NCBI RefSeq assembly: GCF_002993885.1
Contig: NZ_CM009578.1
Span: 3,184,009 to 3,248,008, forward strand
DNA from: Sphingopyxis lindanitolerans
GTDB taxonomy: Bacteria; Pseudomonadota; Alphaproteobacteria; Sphingomonadales; Sphingomonadaceae
Length of the DNA: 64,000 nucleotides
Direction of reading: 5' to 3'
The notes beneath the pieces were generated by a model, which was not told where the DNA came from, did no database searches, and saw only the letters and a program-made list of their open reading frames with translations. Position 1 is the stretch's first letter. Every line of letters begins with the position of its first letter. The position numbers and the translations under genes were made by a program. This document shows, in pieces, positions 17,903-26,180 of this stretch.

Positions 17903-19449
17903 CCGCGCGGGCTCGGATCGATCCGGCCGCATTGAACGCGCTGCTCGTCCCCTATGACAGGAGCGATGCGCCCGGATTTGCGGTCGGCGTCGCGCTCGGC
18001 GGCATCCCCGGTTACCGCCGCGGTGTCGGCATGGCGAGCGTCGAACTACCGGTCGTGCTGTCGCCGACCATTCGCATGCGGATCGGCTCGACCAGCAAGC
18101 ATTTCACCGCGCTTGCGATCATGTTGCTGGCCGAGGAAAGGCGGCTGTCGATCGACGACTCGCCGCGCAAGGTGCTTCCAGAGCTGCCCGGCTGGGCCGA
18201 TGCGATCACGCTGCGTCAGATGATGGCGCACACCAGCGGCATGCGCGACAGCCTCGATCTCATCCTCCATGCGGCGGGGCCGGGCGTCGCGGCCGCCCCG
18301 GACATCCACTTGCGGACGCTCGCCGCGCTGGACAGCGTCAATTTCGCGCCCGGCACGAGCTGGAGCTACAATAACGGCGGCTATGCGCTGCTCGCCGAGA
18401 TCGTGACGCGCGTGAGCGGGCAATCTTTCGCTGATTTCCTGCGGGAACGAATCTTCGAGCCGATCGGCATGAACGACACGCGGTTGCGCCCGCTCGATAC
18501 CGATCTTGTTCCCAACAGCGCCACGCTGCATGTGCCGTTACCGGCGGGCGGCTATACCCGCGGCGTGTTCGGTGTGCCGATCGGCGGCGAGGGCGGGATC
18601 GTCTCGACGGTCGACGACATGCTGCTGTGGCTGAAGCACATGAGCGATCCCGTCGTCGGCTCGCGCGAGACCTGGCAAACCATGCGGACGCCGATGACGA
18701 GTCACGGCTATGGGCTGGGCCTGATCGCCGGACGGCATCGCGGTCTCGCCGCCGTCCATCACGCCGGTGCGGTCGTCGGGGGATCGTGCCAGATGCTCAA
18801 GCTGGTCGATCATCAACTCGATGTCATCGTGATGAGCAATGGTATCGGTGGGCTCGATCTCCACAACCTCGTCGATGCGATCATCGAAAGCTGCATCCCC
18901 GGTCTGCCGCTGCCCGAGGACGTGCCAGCCGAGCCGATTACCGGCATATTCCATTCGGCGAAAACCGGACGCCGGCTGGCGCTGGAAGCGATCGAGGGCA
19001 AGCAGGCGATCCGGATCGACGGCATGACGCTGCCCGCACGCCGCGATTCCGAGGGACGGCTCAGCGTGCCGCTGGTGCCCACCGACATGGCGGTAATAGC
19101 GCAACCCGACGGTATGGCGCTCGCGGTCGAGGAATATGGCAGGACCGATATTCTGTGGCGCGTGGAGGCGCCGAAGGATGCGGAGATCGACTCGCTCGTC
19201 GGCCAATATGAAAATGCCTCGGCGGCAATCAGCGCGGCCATCGCAAAGCAAGGCGGCGGCTCTGCTCTGCTCACCCTCTCGCATTCGCTGGGCGCACTGA
19301 ATTATGCGCTGACGGCGATCGGCCCGGCGCTTTGGGAAGGACGGGCGACAGGCAGCCTGCCGCTGGCGGTGCTGATCGAGGCCAGAGACGACGGTCTTCT
19401 GCTGACGAGTGGGCGGACGCTGCGATTGCGGTTCGCACCTCGTTCGTGA
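17899..19449 (+). CDS. Serine hydrolase, family S12, D-aminopeptidase-like
   Basis: A beta-lactamase/penicillin-binding-protein fold: SxxK as STSK (S64-K67), the Tyr motif as SYNNGGY (about 155) and HAG in VHHAGAVVGG. At 516 aa it is far longer than a simple class C domain. The C-terminal ~190 residues resemble the extra beta-barrel domains of Ochrobactrum D-aminopeptidase DAP (520 aa), which also lacks a signal peptide, as here. DAP removes N-terminal D-amino acids. Translational coupling to a dipeptide epimerase supports a role in D-peptide catabolism. Alternatives are an esterase or DD-peptidase. Family sure, activity inferred. Confidence 0.82.
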   Translation: MTARARIDPAALNALLVPYDRSDAPGFAVGVALGGIPGYRRGVGMASVELPVVLSPTIRMRIGSTSKHFTALAIMLLAEERRLSIDDSPRKVLPELPGWADAITLRQMMAHTSGMRDSLDLILHAAGPGVAAAPDIHLRTLAALDSVNFAPGTSWSYNNGGYALLAEIVTRVSGQSFADFLRERIFEPIGMNDTRLRPLDTDLVPNSATLHVPLPAGGYTRGVFGVPIGGEGGIVSTVDDMLLWLKHMSDPVVGSRETWQTMRTPMTSHGYGLGLIAGRHRGLAAVHHAGAVVGGSCQMLKLVDHQLDVIVMSNGIGGLDLHNLVDAIIESCIPGLPLPEDVPAEPITGIFHSAKTGRRLALEAIEGKQAIRIDGMTLPARRDSEGRLSVPLVPTDMAVIAQPDGMALAVEEYGRTDILWRVEAPKDAEIDSLVGQYENASAAISAAIAKQGGGSALLTLSHSLGALNYALTAIGPALWEGRATGSLPLAVLIEARDDGLLLTSGRTLRLRFAPRS

Positions 19450-19608
19450 TGCTGAGCGGCCAATCTTGGTTCGGCACGCGGTTCCAGGCCCGCCAAGGGA
19501 TTGTGTCAAAACAGTTTCATTAGCGGCCACGACATATCACAAGGTGAACTGGACGAATGGCGACGTCCCTTTAATCGAACCCGCAGCCTGCCGTTCCGCT
19601 TTCGGCCA

Positions 19609-20526
19609 TCATTCGCCTTGCGTGATCAGCGGATTGTCCCAATATGGCGGTTCGCCGAAGCTCTGCCGTAAACTCGCGGCAAGCGCCAATATCTTGGCCG
19701 TTGAGCCATGATCGCGGGCATAGGCGATGAACAGCTCTGCTCCCTCCGCTCGGACACCAATATCGAGCGCCACCAGAGCGCCGCTCGCGATGCTGTCGTG
19801 AACGAAAAAGGTGGGAAGGAGCGCGATCCCGATTCCCGCAAGCGCCGCGTCCTTCATGATCATGCCGTTGTTGACGCGGAGCGCCGGGGTTGGCCTTACC
19901 ACCGACCATCCGCTTGCTGTTCTAAACCGCCAGTCGCTCTCGCGATTGGAGTATAGAATGCCCCGGTGGTTGGAGAGATCGGTCAGTGCGACGGGGCAGC
20001 CATATCTTTTCAGATAGGTTGGCGAAGCGACTAGCAGGCGTCGGCTCACCGCGAGGCGTTGCGCAATCAGTCGGGTATCGCCCACCGGGCCGTGCCGCAG
20101 CACGGCGTCGAAGCCATCAGCAGCCACATCGACGAACCGGTCATCAAGCTCCAGCGAGACGTCGATTTCCGGATGTTCCAGCAGAAACCGGCACAGCGCG
20201 GATCCGAAATGTAGAGCCCCAAAACTGACTGGCGCCGACAGGCGTAACGGACCTGCCAATGTTCCGCTGCGCGCGGCGAGTTCTGCCTCGGCTTCGTCGG
20301 CCTCCCGGATAATTCGCTGCGCGCGTGGCAGGAAGCTCAGGCCGCTCTCGGTGAGCGACAATTTGCGCGTCGTTCGCTGGATCAGTTTTGTGCCGAGTGC
20401 TTTCTCCAGATCGGCGAGTCGCTCGCTGACGACGGACGTCGCGAGCCCAAGACGCCTCGAAGCGGCGCTGATCGAGCCGGCTTCGGCGGTCGCAAGGAAG
20501 GCTGCAATTCCGGAAAGCTTCATCAT
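19609..20526 (-). CDS. LysR family transcriptional regulator
   Basis: 305 aa. An N-terminal winged HTH (residues 1-60; FLATAEAGSISAASRRLGLA) is followed by a periplasmic-binding-protein-like effector domain (about 90-300). The TTRKLSLTESGLSFL stretch and the effector domain place it in the CrgA/PA-style branch that often represses an adjacent gene. It is divergent from the Cif-like hydrolase, whose start lies 121 bp away, the classic LysR/target layout. The 159 bp between this gene and the preceding serine hydrolase contain nothing I recognise. Confidence 0.92.
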   Translation of the reverse strand: MMKLSGIAAFLATAEAGSISAASRRLGLATSVVSERLADLEKALGTKLIQRTTRKLSLTESGLSFLPRAQRIIREADEAEAELAARSGTLAGPLRLSAPVSFGALHFGSALCRFLLEHPEIDVSLELDDRFVDVAADGFDAVLRHGPVGDTRLIAQRLAVSRRLLVASPTYLKRYGCPVALTDLSNHRGILYSNRESDWRFRTASGWSVVRPTPALRVNNGMIMKDAALAGIGIALLPTFFVHDSIASGALVALDIGVRAEGAELFIAYARDHGSTAKILALAASLRQSFGEPPYWDNPLITQGE

Positions 20527-20647
20527 CTTTCGGAAATCCCGGCGGCTCGTTTCGGATTCATCCGGCTAGTCCAATTACTGCCCGAGGCGCATGTTGTTGT
20601 CCAGATGGCGATGGCCGTGGGGGCGGCGTCATGATCCGGAGAAAGCC

Positions 20648-21571
20648 ATGTCTTTCCGTCTGACCATTGTTGCCGCCGCGCTTCTTTTCATGATCTCGCC
20701 AGCAACGGCGCAGGTCGAGCCTTTCCCCAGTAGCTTTCGAGTGGCCGATGTCCCGGCCGGAGACGCCACGATCCACGTTCGGATCGGCGGCAAGGGGCCC
20801 GCCGTTGTTCTTCTGCACGGCTATGGAGAAACTGGCGACATGTGGGCGCCGATGGCCGTCGACCTGGCCCGCGATCATCTTGTCATCGTGCCTGATCTTC
20901 GGGGTCTCGGATTATCGTCCAAGCCTTTGGGAGGCTATGACAAGAAGACCCAGGCGGGTGATATTTCCGCGGTTCTGAATCACTATAAAGTGAAACGGAT
21001 CGATCTCGTCACCCACGATATCGGCAACATGGTGGGCTTTGCCTTTGCGGCCCAGAATCGCAACCTTGTTCGGCGCTTCGTTCTGATCGATGCCCCGATT
21101 CCAGGAATCGGTCCTTGGGAAGAGGTTCTCAAAAACCCGCTCCTTTGGCATTTCCGCTTCGGCGGACCGGACATGGAACGTCTCGTTGCCGGGCGCGAGC
21201 GCATCTATCTCGATCGCTTCTGGAATGAGTTCTCAGCCACCCCTGCAAGATTTACCGAGGCATCCCGCGAGCATTACGCCCGCCTCTACGCGCTTCCGGG
21301 CGCCATGCATTCGGGGTTCGCCCAGTTCGCCGCGTTCGATCGGGATGCTGCCGACAATCAGGCTTTCCTTGCCGAGGGCGGCAAGCTCAAAATGCCGGTC
21401 TTCGCCGTCGGCGGCGGCAAATCCTTTGGCCCGATGATGGCAACCGTGATGCGCGCCGCTGCGGAAAATGTTGAAGAGGGCATCGTTCCTGACTCGGGCC
21501 ACTGGATCATGGAAGAAAATCCCGCCGCCACGATCAAGCTCGTCCGGGCCTTCCTGGACGAGGGCAAGTGA
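20648..21571 (+). CDS. Exported alpha/beta hydrolase, Cif-like epoxide hydrolase family
   Basis: A signal peptide (1-21, ending ATA) is followed by an alpha/beta hydrolase. The nucleophile is aspartate in VTHDIGNMVG (D124), as in epoxide hydrolases and dehalogenases. The sequence then shows DAPIPG (D148), WHF (H168) and the catalytic histidine in SGHW (H285). Export, HDIG, xAPIP and WHF are hallmarks of the Cif (CFTR inhibitory factor) group of Pseudomonas, in which D129, E153, H177 and H297 correspond. In my from-memory alignment the Cif ring-opening Tyr is not conserved, so substrate and activity may differ. GGAGA at 20638 supports ATG 20648. A divergent LysR gene probably controls it. Confidence 0.78.
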   Translation: MSFRLTIVAAALLFMISPATAQVEPFPSSFRVADVPAGDATIHVRIGGKGPAVVLLHGYGETGDMWAPMAVDLARDHLVIVPDLRGLGLSSKPLGGYDKKTQAGDISAVLNHYKVKRIDLVTHDIGNMVGFAFAAQNRNLVRRFVLIDAPIPGIGPWEEVLKNPLLWHFRFGGPDMERLVAGRERIYLDRFWNEFSATPARFTEASREHYARLYALPGAMHSGFAQFAAFDRDAADNQAFLAEGGKLKMPVFAVGGGKSFGPMMATVMRAAAENVEEGIVPDSGHWIMEENPAATIKLVRAFLDEGK

Positions 21572-21838
21572 CCCGCAAGGGCGCCTCCTTCTCCTGGCTG
21601 CGGCTGCTCCAGCCGCAGCGTTTGACGCGAGCTGAGATAGCGCAGCTTCCCGCCACGGACGCCGGCAGCGGAACGTCTGGGACGGAAAGCAGACGCACCT
21701 ATGTTCGTTCCGGTGATCCGTCGCGTAAGGGTCCTTACACGATCGTGCTCGGCATCCCCGCCAACACGCGGATCGCGGCGCACATGCACGACCGGGTCGC
21801 AACCATCGTCGCGGAGACGTGGAATTTCAGCTATGGGA
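21568..21838 (+). pseudogene. Cupin-domain protein relic (C-terminal half lost)
   Basis: A GTG at 21568 overlaps the preceding stop (GTGA), and the frame reads through KGPYTIVLGIPANTRIAAHM and HDRVATIVAETWNFSYG. This matches the first half of small cupins, which usually have AHSH-x-DDRVATV..GTW..GYG. Here two residues are missing around the metal-binding histidines, and after SYG the sequence switches to unrelated codons that stop at 21918. The second cupin motif is absent. The following DNA carries a truncated SDR in another frame, so a deletion probably joined two genes. Confidence 0.6.
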
Positions 21839-22250
21839 TGGTGGCGGCCGCGTCACCTTCACTTACGCCGAATCCCCGGCGGCGGCCGAAGCGCGTGCTG
21901 CGGAAACGAGTGCCATAGCCGTTCGCGCCGATGGGCTATTCGCCGTGCGGGGCCCGGGCGCGCTCGATGTGATCGTCATCAATGCCGGCAGGCTGGTCAT
22001 GGGCGATCCGCTGACGATCGAGGCTGATGCAGTCGACCATATGATCGATATCGACGTTCGCGCGCCCTACCCTGCATCGGTGGAGGCAGCGCGCCACATG
22101 CGCAACGATGACCGGATCATCATCATCGGATCGGTGAATGCCGATCGCACGCCTTTTGCCGGCGGCGCGGCTTACAGATGAACACGTCGGCCCTCCAGGG
22201 TATGGTACGTGGCCTCGCACGCGACTTTGGCGATCGCGGCATTGATCTGC
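21839..22250 (+). pseudogene. Short-chain dehydrogenase (SDR) relic with deletion and frameshift
   Basis: In the frame starting near 21840 the DNA encodes GGRVTFTYAESPAAAEARAA, then GALDVIVINAGRLVMGD, RIIIIGSVNADRTPFAGGAAY and, after a one-base frameshift at about 22173, MNTSALQGMVRGLARDFGDR. In order these are beta2, the NNAG strand, the Ser strand and the Tyr/Lys helix of an SDR. The N-terminal glycine motif is missing, about 20 residues between the first two blocks are deleted, NNAG reads INAG, and the Lys of YxxxK has become Asn. I read this as a dead gene. From 22250 to 22405 I see no convincing gene. Confidence 0.65.
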
Positions 22251-22405
22251 CCCGCAGAGACTATGTTAATCCGTCTCCCCAAGGAAGCGAACCTCTCAGC
22301 TTGATCAAAGAGGTGACGGCAACTCTGCAGGATCGCCGCCCACGCGATCGGCAGGACGACAGGCTTCGGCAGGCCGATGTCCGCCGACTTCCGACGACGG
22401 CCTTC

Positions 22406-22681
22406 CTATCGCGGCCGGTGCATCACCCAGCTGAACGCCATCGCGTTGAAAATGGTATAGAGGCCATAGAGCAGCATGCCGGTGAACCAGTTGCGCGTCG
22501 CGATCGCCATCGCACCGACGAGCAACAGGAACTCGAAGACATAGGTGATGTTCGGCCCGACCCGGTCGGCGAGCGGTCGGACCATCTGCTGGATCAGCGG
22601 GTCGTCGCTCTCCATGAAGGCGCGGTGCATCGCGAAATTACCGACGCCGGCGCAGAAAATGGCGATGATCGCGATCCACAT
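22406..22681 (-). CDS. Small inner-membrane protein, unknown function
   Basis: 91 aa with two to three hydrophobic segments: one at the N-terminus (IAIIAIFCAGVGNFAMHRA), one around 47-63 (YVFEFLLLVGAMAIA) and one near 68-85. A cytosolic or periplasmic stretch MESDDPLIQQMVRPLADRVG lies between the first two. Third-position GC is high, so it is likely real. I do not recognise a family. Just upstream (22686-22697) is the imperfect palindrome TTGCAAATGCAA, which might be an operator. Confidence 0.7.
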   Translation of the reverse strand: MWIAIIAIFCAGVGNFAMHRAFMESDDPLIQQMVRPLADRVGPNITYVFEFLLLVGAMAIATRNWFTGMLLYGLYTIFNAMAFSWVMHRPR

Positions 22682-22809
22682 GCTTTTGCAAATGCAACCT
22701 AATGGGTGGAAATGCCAGCGGCTTTGCGGTTATGGCGACGATGAGGGGGGCGAAACCCTTCCTTGGATCGAAAAACCGGCCCCTCGCCCCCCAGAGAAGG
22801 ACCCGTTCG

Positions 22810-23973
22810 ATGAGACAATATGCGCGCCTCGCGGTCGCCCCTCTCCTGATAGCCGCTGGCGCCCAGCCCGCGTGCGCGTCCGTGCCCGATCCGGCGCTGC
22901 CCTTGCTGGTCATCCCGCTGGTGATGACGCCGCTGGAGCCCGAAGCCGTGCCCCTGCCCGATCCGGTCCGCGCGATGATCGATGCCGCGATCGCGAGCGG
23001 CGAGCGCAAGGATGTCGAAACCGTGGTGTCGCTGGCGAAGGCGACCAATCCCCAGTCGATAGCCGAGATCGACGCGATCCTCGCCGCCTGGCAGGCGCAG
23101 CATGAGCGTACGCCGGACCCGGACCCGATCCGGCAGATGCTCGCCGCGGCGATGGCGAGCAGGAAGGACGGCGACGTCGAGGCGGTGGGTGCACTCGCGA
23201 AGAAGGCCAGCCCCGAACGGATCGCCGACATCGATGCGTTGCTGACCGACTATCGCGCGAAGCGGGCGGCGGAAAAGAAGGCGGCGGCCGACGCGGCGCG
23301 CGCCAAGCTGGCGGCTGCGAAATTCTGGCAGAACTGGAAGGGCGAAGGGCAGATCGGCGCGTCGCACAGCAGCGGCAATGCCACCTCGACCGGGATCAGC
23401 CTCGGGCTGACGCTGAATCGGAAGGGGATCGGCTGGGATCAGCGCTTTCGCGCCCAGGCCGATTATCAGCGCACCAATGGCAGCACCTCGATGGAGCGCT
23501 ATCTGGTCGAATATGAGCCGCAGATAAAGGTCGGCGACCGCGCCTTCGCTTATGGCCTCGGCCGCTGGGAACGCGATCGGATCCTGGGCTTCGGCAACCG
23601 CTGGAACGCGTCGGCGGGACTGGGGTACAAGGTCGTCGTTGGCAAGGCGATGACGCTGAACCTGAAAGCGGGGCCGGCGTGGCGTCAGGCCGATTATCTG
23701 CCCGGCCGCGGGCGGAGCGAGAGCGAGCTGACCGGGCTCGCGGGGCTCGATTTCGGCTGGAGCCTGTCGCCGACCCTGCGCCTGACGCAGGTTGCTTCGA
23801 CGATCGTCGGCGAACATAATATGGTCGCCAGCTCGCTGACCGCGCTCAACGCGAAACTGACCGGCGCCCTGTCGGCGCGCTTTTCCTATTCGGCGGACAT
23901 CGACACCCGCCCGCCGCCGGGGATCGAGACGATCGACACGCTGACGCGCTTCACGTTGGTCTATGGGTTTTAG
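22810..23973 (+). CDS. DUF481-type outer-membrane beta-barrel protein
   Basis: 387 aa. A signal peptide (about 1-24, ending ACAS) is followed by an alpha-helical, Ala/Asp-rich region with two internal repeats (DPVRAMIDAAIAS.. and DPIRQMLAAAMAS.., about residues 45-145), and then a C-terminal barrel (about 170-387). The barrel starts GEGQIGASHSSGNATSTGIS, as in YdiY/DUF481 salt-induced proteins, and ends with an aromatic residue (VYGF). The duplicated helical domain in front of the barrel is not part of the usual short DUF481 protein. AGAAGGAC precedes ATG 22810. Function unknown; an envelope stress or structural role is usual for the family. Confidence 0.82.
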   Translation: MRQYARLAVAPLLIAAGAQPACASVPDPALPLLVIPLVMTPLEPEAVPLPDPVRAMIDAAIASGERKDVETVVSLAKATNPQSIAEIDAILAAWQAQHERTPDPDPIRQMLAAAMASRKDGDVEAVGALAKKASPERIADIDALLTDYRAKRAAEKKAAADAARAKLAAAKFWQNWKGEGQIGASHSSGNATSTGISLGLTLNRKGIGWDQRFRAQADYQRTNGSTSMERYLVEYEPQIKVGDRAFAYGLGRWERDRILGFGNRWNASAGLGYKVVVGKAMTLNLKAGPAWRQADYLPGRGRSESELTGLAGLDFGWSLSPTLRLTQVASTIVGEHNMVASSLTALNAKLTGALSARFSYSADIDTRPPPGIETIDTLTRFTLVYGF

Positions 23974-24036
23974 CGGTCGTCGAATATCTCGGCGCCGCCG
24001 ATCTCCTGACCCTCGGCGCGATTTCCGTGTGCCTCC

Positions 24037-24336
24037 TCACCCAAGGATGCGGTCGAACAAATCATCCCATTCGGGATTGCTCTCGTCAATCAGTCGCCGT
24101 TTCCAATCGCGATGCCATTCCTTCAGCGCCTTCTCGCGCGCGATGGCTTCGTGCATCGTAGAGCAGAATTCGACATGGACCAGTTTGCGAATGTTGTAGC
24201 GTTGGCAATGCGCCGATCCAGCGCCCGCCCGATGCTGCATCATGCGCGCGGCGATGTCGCTGGTCACGCCGATATAGAATAGCTGGTTGCCGCGATTGGT
24301 AAGAATATAGACGCAAGGCTGCCGCCTCGCGCAACT
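24037..24336 (-). pseudogene. GIY-YIG nuclease-superfamily protein without a usable start codon
   Basis: The minus-strand frame encodes VYILTNRGNQLFYIGVTSDI, the GIY-YIG core (VYIL and YIG), then HRAGAGSAHCQRYNI, HEAIAREKALKEW and a C-terminal DLFDRIL, close to the approximately 95-aa YhbQ-like proteins of alphaproteobacteria. Upstream of VYIL the frame meets TAG (24337-24339) and contains no ATG, GTG or TTG before the motif. The first GTG (24267) would remove the motif. So the 5' end appears damaged, or it starts at a non-standard codon. A palindromic repeat begins about 10 bp upstream and may have disturbed the start. Confidence 0.6.
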
Positions 24337-24348
24337 CTATCCCACTTC

Positions 24349-24433
24349 GTCATCCCGGCGAAGGCCGGGATCTCGCCGTTTCGGAGGTTTCAGGTCGTTA
24401 GGGCGAGACCCCGGCCCTCACCGGGGTGACGGG
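24349..24433. repeat. Palindromic intergenic repeat (CGTCATCCCGGCG type)
   Basis: Outer arms CGTCATCCCGGCGAAGGCCGG and a diverged reverse-complement arm ending GGGGTGACGG flank a unique centre. The same arms recur at 51503, 52218 and, in half form, 58037. It lies between the GIY-YIG relic and the 3' end of the fumarase gene. Confidence 0.75.
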
Positions 24434-24448
24434 GAAAGGGGACACGGC

Positions 24449-25972
24449 CTACGCCTTTTCCAGCAACCCCTCGTCCCTGATCCGCTTCTGCCACAACGCC
24501 GGTGCGTTGACGTGGACGTTCTGGCCTTCGCTGTCGACCGCCACCGTAACCGGGAAGTCCTGGACCTCGAACTCGTAGATCGCCTCCATGCCGAGGTCGG
24601 CGAAACCGACGACCTTGCTGCCCTTGATCGCGCGCGCGACGAGATAGGCGGCGCCGCCGACCGCCATCAGATAGGCGCTCTTGTGCCTCGCAATCGCCGC
24701 TGTCGCGGCGGGGCCGCGTTCGGCCTTGCCGACACAGGCGAGCAAGCCCTGGTCGAGCATCATGTCCATGAACTTGTCCATGCGCGTCGCGGTGGTCGGA
24801 CCCGCGGGGCCGACGATCTCCTCGCCGACCGGGTCGACCGGGCCGACATAATAGATGACGCGGCCCTTGAATTCGACCGGAAGCTCCTCGCCCTTTGCCA
24901 GCATGTCGGCGATGCGCTTGTGCGCGGCGTCGCGGCCGGTGAGCATCTTGCCATTGAGGAGGATACGGTCGCCCTGCTTCCAGCTTGCGACGATTTCGGG
25001 CGTCAGAGTGTCGAGGTCGACGCGGATCGCCGCCTTGTCGGGCGTCCAGTCGATCTGCGGATAATCGGCAAGCACCGGCGGTTCGAGGAAGGCCGGGCCG
25101 CCGCCGTCGAGCGTCACATGCGCGTGGCGTGTTGCGGCGCAGTTCGGGATCATCGCGACGGGTTTCGATGCGGCATGCGTCGGCCAGTCGGCGATCTTGA
25201 CGTCGAGCACGGTGGCGAGGCCGCCAAGCCCCTGCGCGCCGATACCGAGCGCATTGACCTTTTCATAAAGCTCGATGCGCAATTCCTCGATCGGCGACGA
25301 CGGCCCGCGCGCGAGCAACTCGGTCATGTCGATCGGGTCCATCAGCGACTGCTTGGCGAGCAGCATCGCCTTTTCGGCGGTGCCGCCGATGCCGATGCCG
25401 AGCATCCCCGGCGGACACCAGCCGGCGCCCATCTGCGGCACCGTCTCGAGCACCCAGTCGACGATCGAATCATTGGGGTTCAGCATCTTGAACTTCGACT
25501 TGTTCTCGCTGCCGCCGCCCTTTGCGGCGACGTCGATATGGACCTTGGCGCCGGACACCATCTCGACATTGAGGACCGAGGGCGTGTTATCCTTGGTGTT
25601 GACGCGGCTGAACGCCGGGTCGGCGAGGATCGAGGCGCGCAGCTTGTTGTCGGGATGGAGGTAGGCGCGGCGCACGCCTTCGTCGACCACCTGTTGCAGG
25701 CTGCGGGCGCTGTCGAGGCGGCAGTCCATGCCCCATTTGACGAAGATCGTGACGATGCCCGTGTCCTGGCAGATCGGCCGATGTCCCTCGGCGCACATCC
25801 GACTGTTCGAGAGGATCTGCGCCATCGCATCCTTTGCGGCGGGCGACACTTCGCGTTCGTAGGCCGCGCCGAGCGCACGGATATAATCCATCGGGTGGAA
25901 ATAGCTGATGTACTGGAGCGCGTCGGCGATGGTCTCGATGAGGTCGTCTTCGCGGATGATGACGCAATTCAT
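24449..25972 (-). CDS. fumA: Fumarate hydratase, class I ([4Fe-4S])
   Basis: Interconverts fumarate and malate in the TCA cycle, cytoplasmic. 507 aa with both domains of class I fumarase. Cluster cysteines are visible in RMCAEGHRPICQDTG (about 60-75), GWCPPG (about 185) and IPNCAATRH (about 285). The C-terminal domain carries EEIVGPAGPTTATRMDKFMD. Start ATG 25972 has only a weak ribosome site. It is the only class I fumarase in the window, and no class II gene is seen. It stands alone, with palindromic repeats on both sides. Confidence 0.95.
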   Translation of the reverse strand: MNCVIIREDDLIETIADALQYISYFHPMDYIRALGAAYEREVSPAAKDAMAQILSNSRMCAEGHRPICQDTGIVTIFVKWGMDCRLDSARSLQQVVDEGVRRAYLHPDNKLRASILADPAFSRVNTKDNTPSVLNVEMVSGAKVHIDVAAKGGGSENKSKFKMLNPNDSIVDWVLETVPQMGAGWCPPGMLGIGIGGTAEKAMLLAKQSLMDPIDMTELLARGPSSPIEELRIELYEKVNALGIGAQGLGGLATVLDVKIADWPTHAASKPVAMIPNCAATRHAHVTLDGGGPAFLEPPVLADYPQIDWTPDKAAIRVDLDTLTPEIVASWKQGDRILLNGKMLTGRDAAHKRIADMLAKGEELPVEFKGRVIYYVGPVDPVGEEIVGPAGPTTATRMDKFMDMMLDQGLLACVGKAERGPAATAAIARHKSAYLMAVGGAAYLVARAIKGSKVVGFADLGMEAIYEFEVQDFPVTVAVDSEGQNVHVNAPALWQKRIRDEGLLEKA

Positions 25973-26068
25973 GGGTGCAGCCCCCTGTTTCAGGATTCGT
26001 GTCTCCCTAACCCCAGAGGCGCTGAGTGGGAAGGGGTCGGAGCGCGTTGGGGCTGGGGGGAAACCCTC

Positions 26069-26159
26069 TCGTGTCCCCGCGAAGGCGGGGATCCATCTCC
26101 GGTCGGTTCAAAATTGGCGCTGACAGGAGATGGGCCCCCGCCTTCGCGGGGGAACACGG
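26069..26159. repeat. Palindromic intergenic repeat (GTGTCCCCGCGAAGGCGGGG type)
   Basis: Two arms, GTGTCCCCGCGAAGGCGGGG and its near reverse complement ending CGGGGGAACACGG, surround about 50 bp including GGTTCAAAAT. Relatives occur at 44493, 46214 and 47871, the first with the same GGTTCAAAAT centre. Confidence 0.8.
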
Positions 26160-26180
26160 CTTTTATCCGGCAACGGCCGC

